From Pseudomonas triticifolii (GTDB lineage Bacteria > Pseudomonadota > Gammaproteobacteria > Pseudomonadales > Pseudomonadaceae), in assembly GCF_014358015.1 (NCBI RefSeq), contig NZ_JACONV010000012.1:1-64000 (forward strand): a stretch of DNA of 64,000 nucleotides, in the 5' to 3' direction. A program made the position numbers and the translations under genes. A model generated the notes under the pieces. It was not told the DNA's origin and made no database searches. It saw only the letters and a program-made list of their open reading frames with translations. Each line of letters begins with the position of its first letter. The stretch's first letter is position 1. Shown one piece after another: positions 28,911 through 36,600 of the stretch.

Positions 28911-29690
28911 TCAGAACCTGTCCTTCCATGCCCTCAGGCTGGCAAAAACCTCACTCTGCGAGGCGTTTTGCTGTCCGCTCCGTTCGTCCGCTTTTTCTTT
29001 AACGGATGTTTCATGAGTGCGAAGGAACGGGTTGGTGCGTTTTTCCAGGGCTAGATTGGAAGGCAGGGTGATGCGGTTTTCGTCTCGCAGTTGAATCACT
29101 TGAGCCAGTCGCTCGGCAATGTCCTGGTTGTCCGGCTCGACGGCCTGGGCAAACCGCAGGTTGCTCAGGGTGTATTCATGCGCACAGTAGACCTGCGTGT
29201 TGTCCGGCAAAGCAGCCAGACGACTTAGGGAGGCGTGCATCTGGTCGGGCGTACCTTCGAACAGTCTGCCGCAGCCTGCCGCGAACAGGGTGTCGCCACT
29301 GAACAGCAGTGGAACGGAGGCGTCATCATGATAGAAGGCGATATGGCCCAGGGTGTGGCCGGGTACTGCGTGAACCGAAAAGTCCAGGCCCAGAACCGTG
29401 AACCGGTCGTGATCGACCAGCGCGACGTCGCGGCCTGGGATGTTTTCCGCTTTCGGGCCCAGAACCCGTGCTCCGGTGGCCTGCTTGAGTTCGACGACAC
29501 CGCCCACATGATCATTGTGATGGTGAGTAATCAGAATGTCGGTGAGGCGATGATCGGGATGACGTTCCAGCCAGCGCAGCACGGGCGCTGCGTCTCCCGG
29601 ATCGACCACGGCGCAGCATTGGGTCGAAAGGTCTTGTAACAACCAGATGTAGTTGTCATTGAAAGCGGGCAGGGCGTGGATCTGTATCAT
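28911..29690 (-). CDS. gloB: Hydroxyacylglutathione hydrolase (glyoxalase II)
   Basis: Hydrolyses S-lactoylglutathione to lactate and glutathione, the second step of methylglyoxal detoxification. 259 residues from ATG 29690 (MIQIHALPAFNDNYIW). The metallo-beta-lactamase metal site THHHNDH is near residue 55, followed by the expected GHTLGHIAFY near 110. A much longer upstream extension of the frame is antisense to the methyltransferase gene and is rejected. Divergent from that gene across 81 bp. Confidence 0.96.
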   Translation of the reverse strand: MIQIHALPAFNDNYIWLLQDLSTQCCAVVDPGDAAPVLRWLERHPDHRLTDILITHHHNDHVGGVVELKQATGARVLGPKAENIPGRDVALVDHDRFTVLGLDFSVHAVPGHTLGHIAFYHDDASVPLLFSGDTLFAAGCGRLFEGTPDQMHASLSRLAALPDNTQVYCAHEYTLSNLRFAQAVEPDNQDIAERLAQVIQLRDENRITLPSNLALEKRTNPFLRTHETSVKEKADERSGQQNASQSEVFASLRAWKDRF

Positions 29691-29771
29691 GGCGCAGTTC
29701 GCATCGCGGAGAACAATGGTGCATCTTAGAGTCTGTTGCCGTGGTATGCGAGCACCTCTGGAGGAGAACTC

Positions 29772-30530
29772 ATGACCGATGAAGCGTTCGCTCAGGCCGA
29801 TCCTGAATGGCTTGCGTTGATCCGCGCCGCTCGCCAGTGGCTGTCCGGCCCGTTGGGCCAGCTTTTGCTCGATGAGGAGCGCCGTGTTCTGGAAGACGAA
29901 CTCGGCCGGTATTTTGGTGGCTATCTGGTGCATTACGGGCCGTCGGCAGAAAGCCCTCCCGTGGCGCAGCAAGTGCAGCGCAACGTCCGGTTGGGTGCGC
30001 CATTGCCAGGTGTGGAAATCGTCTGTGAAGAACAGGCCTGGCCATTGAGCGAACACGCCGCTGACGTGGTGGTACTGCAACACGGTCTGGATTTCTGCCT
30101 TTCGCCCCATGGCCTGCTGCGTGAAGCGGCCAGCAGCGTGCGGCCGGGTGGGCACTTGCTGATCATCGGCATCAATCCCTGGAGCGCCTGGGGCGTGCGC
30201 CATGTCTTCGCCCGCGATGCGTTGCGCAAGGCACGCTGCATCTCGCCTTCGCGCGTCGCCGACTGGCTCAACCTGCTGGGCTTCGCGCTGGAGAAACGCC
30301 GCTTCGGGTGCTATCGTCCGCCCCTCGCTTCGGCGGCATGGCAGTCACGGCTGATAGGGCTGGAAAGCCTGGGTGAGGGGCGTCAAAGTCCCGGTGGCGG
30401 CTTTTATCTGCTGGTGGCGCGCAAGCTGGTGGTTGGCCTCAGGCCATTGCGCCAGGTGCGACGCGAACCAATGGGCAAGCTTATTCCGCTGCCTATGGCC
30501 AAGGTCAGTCGTACCACTCAGGACACCTGA
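29772..30530 (+). CDS. SAM-dependent methyltransferase, substrate unknown
   Basis: 252 residues, ATG 29772 after a GAGGAG ribosome site. A class I methyltransferase core is visible: the acidic motif ADVVVLQHGLDFC near residue 100 and PGGHLLIIGINPWS near 132. The N-terminal SAM loop is weak, since GxGxG is not clear. The family sits between gloB and rnhA in many gammaproteobacteria and is conserved, but its substrate is not known to me. rnhA follows after 44 bp. Confidence 0.75.
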   Translation: MTDEAFAQADPEWLALIRAARQWLSGPLGQLLLDEERRVLEDELGRYFGGYLVHYGPSAESPPVAQQVQRNVRLGAPLPGVEIVCEEQAWPLSEHAADVVVLQHGLDFCLSPHGLLREAASSVRPGGHLLIIGINPWSAWGVRHVFARDALRKARCISPSRVADWLNLLGFALEKRRFGCYRPPLASAAWQSRLIGLESLGEGRQSPGGGFYLLVARKLVVGLRPLRQVRREPMGKLIPLPMAKVSRTTQDT

Positions 30531-30574
30531 TTTCTGCTCATGCCGAACAAGCCCATCATTCTGGAAAGGTTGTA

Positions 30575-31027
30575 ATGAGCGATAGCGTTGAACTCTTCAC
30601 TGACGGCGCCTGCAAGGGCAACCCCGGCCCCGGCGGCTGGGGCGCATTGCTGGTCTGCAAGGGCGTCGAAAAAGAGCTGTGGGGCGGCGAAGCCAACACC
30701 ACCAATAACCGTATGGAGCTGACAGGCGCCATCCGCGGCCTTGAAGAACTCAAGCGCCCATGTGAAGTGACGTTGGTCACCGACTCGCAATACGTGATGA
30801 AAGGTATCACCGAGTGGATGGTGAACTGGAAAAAGCGCGGCTGGAAGACGGCGGCCAAGGAACCGGTCAAGAATGCCGACCTCTGGCAGCTACTGGACGA
30901 GCAGGTCAGTCGGCATACCGTGAAGTGGCAGTGGGTGCGCGGTCATATAGGCCATCCCGGTAACGAGCGTGCCGACCAGTTGGCCAATCGCGGCGTCGAT
31001 GAGGTACGTGGTATCAAGCACGGCTAG
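30575..31027 (+). CDS. rnhA: Ribonuclease HI
   Basis: Degrades the RNA strand of RNA-DNA hybrids, including primers and R-loops. 150 residues. The start SVELFTDGACKGNPGPGGWG carries the first catalytic Asp. NNRMELTGAIRGLE holds the catalytic Glu, and VTDSQYVMKGI the next Asp. VRGHIGHPGNERAD holds the His loop and last Asp. Followed closely by dnaQ, the standard arrangement. Confidence 0.98.
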   Translation: MSDSVELFTDGACKGNPGPGGWGALLVCKGVEKELWGGEANTTNNRMELTGAIRGLEELKRPCEVTLVTDSQYVMKGITEWMVNWKKRGWKTAAKEPVKNADLWQLLDEQVSRHTVKWQWVRGHIGHPGNERADQLANRGVDEVRGIKHG

Positions 31028-31093
31028 CCTGTCGGCAGGCTGGCAGCGGCCGCGGCGTGGTAATATCGCGGCCTGTAAATGAGGCAGCAGTTC

Positions 31094-31873
31094 ATGGCAT
31101 TGCAAAACACAGACAACAGATCGATCGTACTCGATACCGAAACCACGGGCATGCCGGTGACCGACGGGCACCGCATCATCGAGATCGGTTGCGTCGAGCT
31201 GATCGGTCGTCGCCTGACCGGGCGGCATTTTCACGTTTACCTGCAACCCGACCGCGAGAGTGATGAGGGCGCGATCGGCGTTCACGGTATCACCAACGAG
31301 TTTCTGGTCGGCAAACCGCGTTTTGCCGAGGTCGCCGATGAATTCTTCGAGTTCATCAAGGGCGCTCAACTGATCATCCACAACGCGGCATTCGACGTTG
31401 GTTTCATCAACAACGAATTCGCCTTGATGGGTGCCCGGGACAGGACCGACATCACGCAGCACTGTTCGGTGCTCGATACCCTGATGATGGCCCGCGAGCG
31501 GCATCCGGGGCAGCGCAACAGCCTCGATGCACTCTGCAAGCGCTATGGCGTCGACAACTCAGGTCGTGAGTTGCACGGTGCCTTGCTCGACTCCGAGATT
31601 CTGGCTGACGTCTATCTGGCGATGACCGGCGGGCAGACCAGTCTGTCGCTGGCGGGCAATGCCTCCGACGGCAACGGTTCGGATGGCGGTTCTAACAATC
31701 GTGGCAGTGAAATTCGCCGTTTGCCTGCTGATCGCACGCCTTGCCGCGTAATCCATGCCAGCGAAAGTGAACTGGCCGAGCACGAAGTACGTATGTCAAC
31801 GATCGCCAAGGCATCCGGCGCGCCTGCGCTGTGGGTGCAATTGCTGGAGGCTCAGGCCCAGGCTTCTTCCTGA
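31094..31873 (+). CDS. dnaQ: DNA polymerase III epsilon subunit (3'-5' proofreading exonuclease)
   Basis: Proofreading subunit of the replicative polymerase, 259 residues from ATG 31094; an ATG at 31079 would add five residues. DEDDh exonuclease motifs: Exo I SIVLDTETTG, Exo II HNAAFDVGFINNE, and Exo III with catalytic His in GRELHGALLDSEILADVYL. The C-terminal region, which tethers the alpha subunit, follows a Ser/Asn/Gly-rich linker (residues about 190-210). Confidence 0.96.
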   Translation: MALQNTDNRSIVLDTETTGMPVTDGHRIIEIGCVELIGRRLTGRHFHVYLQPDRESDEGAIGVHGITNEFLVGKPRFAEVADEFFEFIKGAQLIIHNAAFDVGFINNEFALMGARDRTDITQHCSVLDTLMMARERHPGQRNSLDALCKRYGVDNSGRELHGALLDSEILADVYLAMTGGQTSLSLAGNASDGNGSDGGSNNRGSEIRRLPADRTPCRVIHASESELAEHEVRMSTIAKASGAPALWVQLLEAQAQASS

Positions 31874-31895
31874 CAGTAATCCGCAAAGTGGTGAC

Positions 31896-32453
31896 ATGAC
31901 TGTGGCAAATCCGGCTCTTAGCATCCGCATCGCGGACGAGTGCTTCGAAGACTACATCCTCAATAGCGAATTCACATTTACCGTTCGCGGTTACGCAACG
32001 CCGAAGGTGGGGGAGAGCGTGGAGTCGTGGCCCGTTGACCCGGTCGAGCCCTACCGCAAGAACTACGGCATCGATTCACAGGAATTCAGTCATTACCGCG
32101 ATTCTCCCGGCAGCTCGGTGCTGGTCGCCTGGCTGGACGAACGTGCAGTCGGTCATATGGTGCTCAGTATCCACTGGAGCGGCTATGCCTATGTGGACGA
32201 ACTGGCAGTGGATGAGTCGGCACGCAGGCACGGTGTCGCGCGTTCGCTGCTCGATGTTGCCGGGTTCTGGAGTCGCAAGCGCAACCTGCCCGGCATCATG
32301 CTGGAAACCCAGAACAACAATCTGGCAGCCTGCAGGTTGTATGAGCGCTGTGGGTTCGTGGTGGGCGGGGTAGATCACATGCGTTATCGAGGCATTGATC
32401 CGCAAACCCGCGAATCGGCGATCTTCTGGTATCTGATCTTCCCCAAGCCCTGA
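31896..32453 (+). CDS. GNAT acetyltransferase resembling streptothricin acetyltransferase
   Basis: 185 residues from ATG 31896; the frame is open further upstream but overlaps dnaQ. GNAT motif A reads VDESARRHGVARSLLD (acetyl-CoA pyrophosphate loop RRHGVA). The block GIMLETQNNNLAACRLYERCGF, then VGGVDHMRYRG, closely resembles the Sat family that acetylates streptothricin. It might give self-protection against streptothricin-type antibiotics, but many such homologues have unknown substrates. The gene starts 22 bp after dnaQ. Confidence 0.75.
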   Translation: MTVANPALSIRIADECFEDYILNSEFTFTVRGYATPKVGESVESWPVDPVEPYRKNYGIDSQEFSHYRDSPGSSVLVAWLDERAVGHMVLSIHWSGYAYVDELAVDESARRHGVARSLLDVAGFWSRKRNLPGIMLETQNNNLAACRLYERCGFVVGGVDHMRYRGIDPQTRESAIFWYLIFPKP

Positions 32454-32490
32454 TTCATGGGCATGAACCAGGCGTCGGGCAACTGGCTAC

Positions 32491-32706
32491 TTACTTCGCA
32501 AGGCGGGTGATCTTCACGCCGGACTGCACCAGCTCGAAATCGTCTCCGCCCAAATGCTTGACCCGATCGCCGATAGCCAGTCGATAAGTGACCACAGGCT
32601 GATTTCCCTGCGCCTCATCGGGCTGTGATTCATGGAATTCATGCACGGGATAGATACGGCCTTCCGCATCCCTGGCATGAAATTGTCCGACGAGAACTGA
32701 AGCCAT
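32491..32706 (-). CDS. Small conserved protein, function unknown
   Basis: 71 residues from ATG 32706 (MASVLVGQFHARDAEGRIYPVHEF). Mostly beta-type sequence with no signal peptide or membrane segment. The end FELVQSGVKITRLAK is a familiar pattern in small pseudomonad proteins, but I cannot assign a role. It is convergent with the GNAT gene and divergent from the flavin reductase across 211 bp. Confidence 0.6.
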   Translation of the reverse strand: MASVLVGQFHARDAEGRIYPVHEFHESQPDEAQGNQPVVTYRLAIGDRVKHLGGDDFELVQSGVKITRLAK

Positions 32707-32917
32707 TTGCTTTGAAACCTCTGAAGCTGAAGATAACCGCTGGTTTACGAATTCATCGAGGGGTGTAGACCACTGATTTATAGGGGAGTTTACCGGTCGC
32801 AAAAAAATAGTCAGTACATGTGTCCGGGCGCAATCGAATAAAAGCGTATTCGGTCCGTCTAAGACCGGTACGTGATCTATACCTAACCCTTCCTTGAATC
32901 AGATAACGGATATTTTC

Positions 32918-33478
32918 ATGAGCCAGGTCCACTCCATCGCTGTATTGGTTGGCAGTCTGCGAAAAGAGTCCATCAACCGCAAAATCGCGCTGGCCCTCGC
33001 AGGGCTCGCTCCCGATACGTTGAAGCTGAACATCGTCGAGATCGGCGATCTGCCGTTGTACAACGAAGACATTGATGGTGAGTCGCCCCCGCCAGCCTAC
33101 ACGGCCTTTCGCGAGCAGCTCGCTGTGGCCGATGGCTTTCTCTTCGTGACGCCGGAGTATAACCGTTCGGTGCCGGGTGCCTTGAAGAACGCAATCGATG
33201 TGGGGTCGCGTCCCTATGGCAAGAGTGCGTTCAGCGGTAAACCGGGCGCGGTGATCAGTGCGTCTCCCGGCGCCATTGGCGGGTTTGGCGCAAACCATCA
33301 TCTTCGCCAGTCGCTGGTATTCCTCGACGTGCCTTGTCTTCAGCAACCGGAGTCCTACCTTGGCAATGCCGGGACTTTCTTCGATGAAGCCGGGACGCTC
33401 TCCGACAAGACCCGCCCGTTTCTGCAGACCTTCATCGACGCTTTCGCGGCCTGGGTCGACAAGAACGCTAAGGCTTAA
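32918..33478 (+). CDS. NAD(P)H-dependent FMN reductase, ChrR family
   Basis: Flavodoxin-fold quinone/chromate reductase type, 186 residues from ATG 32918; a TTG at 32894 gives a spurious longer frame. FMN-phosphate loop GSLRKESINRK near residue 11. The family motif PEYNRSVPGALKNAIDVGSRP near residue 76 binds flavin. Two-electron reduction of quinones protects against redox cycling in homologues such as ChrR. It stands alone, with the large toxin-like gene 150 bp downstream. Confidence 0.88.
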   Translation: MSQVHSIAVLVGSLRKESINRKIALALAGLAPDTLKLNIVEIGDLPLYNEDIDGESPPPAYTAFREQLAVADGFLFVTPEYNRSVPGALKNAIDVGSRPYGKSAFSGKPGAVISASPGAIGGFGANHHLRQSLVFLDVPCLQQPESYLGNAGTFFDEAGTLSDKTRPFLQTFIDAFAAWVDKNAKA

Positions 33479-33573
33479 GCCCAGTGAATCGATCAGGAGC
33501 TGCTGCCGTTTTTCAATCGATTGCTTTATCTAACGCAGCCATTTTTCCCCGCTGAATAAGCTGTTTCCTTTTG

Positions 33574-33606
33574 ACCTCGCCCCTGCAGTGCTGCTGGGGG
33601 CGAGGT
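33574..33606 (+). other. Perfect 10-bp hairpin ahead of the toxin-like gene
   Basis: ACCTCGCCCC and its exact complement enclose a 13-nt loop, ending 21 bp before the start codon and just before the ribosome site. There is no T run. It may be an RNA structure affecting the toxin-like gene, or the end of the flavin reductase transcript. Confidence 0.45.
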
Positions 33607-33627
33607 GTCATCCGAAGGAAACCGCAC

Positions 33628-36600
33628 ATGTCAGCATTACCTCCCTATTTTTCCAGCGAGTCGCTCAGCGCTCGTTTCACCCAGGACGTTCAGCAGGCCG
33701 TCAGCGAATCTCGTATCAGTGCCGAGCAGGGCCAGTGGCTGGGCATATTGACCCGCGAAGGGAATGAAACGCAGGAGGCTCCCGTTCGCCCCAGGGTCGA
33801 CCGGTTTGTCCGGGACGACGGTGCACAGACGGGTGGCGAGCTGGCGACCGCACTGATGATCAGCGATCCGGACAACAGTGAGGCACCGGTATTGCTGAGC
33901 ACCTTGTTGTCAGGGATCGAACGATTCGATAACCGTCTGTCTTTGCTTCTTGCATTGAGAGCGCGGTTTGATGAAATCAAAGACCCGTCCATAGAAATCG
34001 ATACCCAGCAGGTAGACGGCCCGATTTTTCCTGCCCGCACACGGCTGATCATTGTTCATCAGGCAAAGCATCTGGAGCAGATCTGGGAGCTGTTGCATGA
34101 GTTACCAGAGCTGCGCACGGCACTTGGACGGGCCCTGATCGATAAGCTTCAGGCGCAGGATGCTGCGCTGCGTTTCGACGTCTTCAATCATCCTGTACAG
34201 CTCATTAATACAGATGTGTCGGATACCAACGTCGTCGGGACCGACAGCCTGGTCAATGTCGCGGTGGACGAGTATGTCTATCAGGCGTTACCCGCCAGCA
34301 TAAAGCGGCAGTACCTGGATGCCTCCGGAGCAATACTTTCGCAAAAACAGTCAGGCACCTGTGCTCAGGCGGTGTCGGATGCAGTGGCCGAGATGGGCGC
34401 TTACTATGAACGGTCGCTGATGGATTACTGGTCGTCCAGGCGCAGTGACGGGGTGAGTGTTCGCGAGTTCTGCGCTCGGGCGCTGGCGGAGACTTTGCGT
34501 CATCACCTGTTGGCAGGGCGCAATGATGGCTTGCTCACCGAGGAGCAGTTTCAAGGGCTGCGCACACTGCTGCTGGCGTCCGGCGTGTCGCCTGAGTCAC
34601 GAAAGACAAGGGTTCGGCGCTTGTCGGCCGCGGTCGGTGGGCAGGAGCCGGTCAAGCTGATCGGGCTGTTCGCGATCAATTTCGAATCCGGCAGGCCCGA
34701 GGGGCTTTATCTGTATTCGTGCCTGAACGGGTTCCGCCGTTTTGACGACCTCGACGGTATCGGCACCCTTTTTTCCAGCGCACAGGGTCGGTCCGATCTT
34801 CTGCAGTATTCGTCGTTGAACGATCATCCTTTGCTGCGTGCCAGTGGGCGGATCGAGCTGTTTGCCAACTCGTTCACCGGGCCGCTCTTGGATCAGTACC
34901 TGGATTCGGTCATTGCGTTGCAGCAGCGGAGTTTGCGTCATGCGTGCGCACTTTCGCCAATCGGCTATGAAAAAACCCCGGTACGGCTTGATGATGCGCT
35001 GGATATCAGGGTTTTGCTGGATGTCCGGCTACTGGGGCTGCATGACCTGGGCCGTTGGCGCGCCGGTCGGACAGACTTCAACGGCGCATGGGGATCGCCC
35101 GTTGTCGTACCGTACTTAGCGCCGGAAGCTTACGGGACCTGGGCCGGTAAGCTGCAAAAGATGGAGTTTCTGCTCGGGCGGGTTTCGCTGCTGCACCCTG
35201 GTTTGGACGGATGCATGCGCAACGAACTGAACCGTTACCTGATGCTGCTCGGCGAGTCCGGCCTTGATGCCCGCACGCTCTGGATCGCTTCAACGGACGG
35301 CGCTGTGCAGGCGGTTCCGTTGCTGTCGTGGGTGCTTGGTCGAGTGTGTGGCGATGTCGAAGTTGACTTCACCGACGCGATGGTGATGCGTGGCGAGTCC
35401 GCGCTGGCGGGTGACTCTCTGGACCAGCGCCTGCCCATGACGCTGCTGGAGGAAATGGTTGACTGCGTACTGATGGATTTTACGCAGCGCTTCGAGCGAC
35501 AGATCAGTGGCTTCTACGCACGTCAGGTACGTTATCTGGACACGTGCGTGCATCCCGGCGCTTCAACCGGGCTTATTCGCGAGTATGCCCTGCGCCTTGA
35601 GGTGATTATCCAGAAGCGTATCGGTGGTCTTGATGATGAGGCGCTCCAAAGTGTCCAGCAGGTGCTTGACAGACCTTTGCCTGCACTCAGAGACAGTCTG
35701 GGTGATGAGCGCGTCGATCCGTATACCATGTCCGTTCGCTGGACGGGCCTCAAGCAAGCCATTGCGGTTCCCAATGCGTTCGTGCTGAGTAAGCCCAAGC
35801 ACATCGGGAGCGTGGTGCTGTGGCTGTCGGGCTCCGGATTGAGACGCTTCGGTGCCTTGCAGGACATGAAAAACTGGCTTTCCCGGCAGATGATCGATCC
35901 ACGTGCTCACGTGGTGAACGCCCTATCGGAGCCGGACAGGGAGGCTGTGACCACTCTCCTTCGACAGGAGGGCGTACCCTCTGTCGAGATCGAGCTGCAC
36001 CCTGCGCAGGGACATTTCATCGCGGCCTTGCAGGCGCACGAGATCAAGCGGCAGCAGCAGACTGCAACATGTCTCTATCAAAAGGCCCTCAAGCGAGAGC
36101 TGAGCGCCAGCCTGTTTCGTCACCTGATGAGCGCTGTCGAGTCCAGGGATGCCAGTCGTCAGGTGCTCAACCGCCTGGGCATGATCATTCAACACGTCAT
36201 TAACAAAACCGCCTTGCCAGAGTGGGTAAGCACCGCGTCGCCTACCGAGCAGATCATTTTGGTCAACATTCTGCAGCACTTCTACGTAGCGTGCATTGCA
36301 CAAAAGGATTTCCTCTTCGGTCTCCCCAGCCTCTATGACTACTCACGTCAGCAATTGACAAACAGGCTTGCACGCGACTTTCCGGGGCAGACGCTTGATC
36401 CGGAAGACGTCATGGTTACGCTGACACATTATGTTTCCGGCTTTGCCACCATCGGCGAAGTGCCTTCTGCCATCCCGGCTGCAACGGAGCGCGTCAGTCA
36501 GACGCTCTGTGAATTTGCCGTCAATCGATTCATGTCCCGTCAGGACGGCGTCATTTCGCTCGCGGCAAAAGATGGTACTCCACTGGCAGGCCCGCTGACG

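Noticed and set aside
28911..30203. 430-codon version of the glyoxalase II frame
   Set aside because: Upstream part is antisense to the methyltransferase gene; family start is at 29690.
33479..33627. Search for an hrp box (GGAACC-N15/16-CCAC) before the toxin-like gene
   Set aside because: No GGAACC-type element found; only GGAAACCGCAC next to the start, which is the ribosome site.
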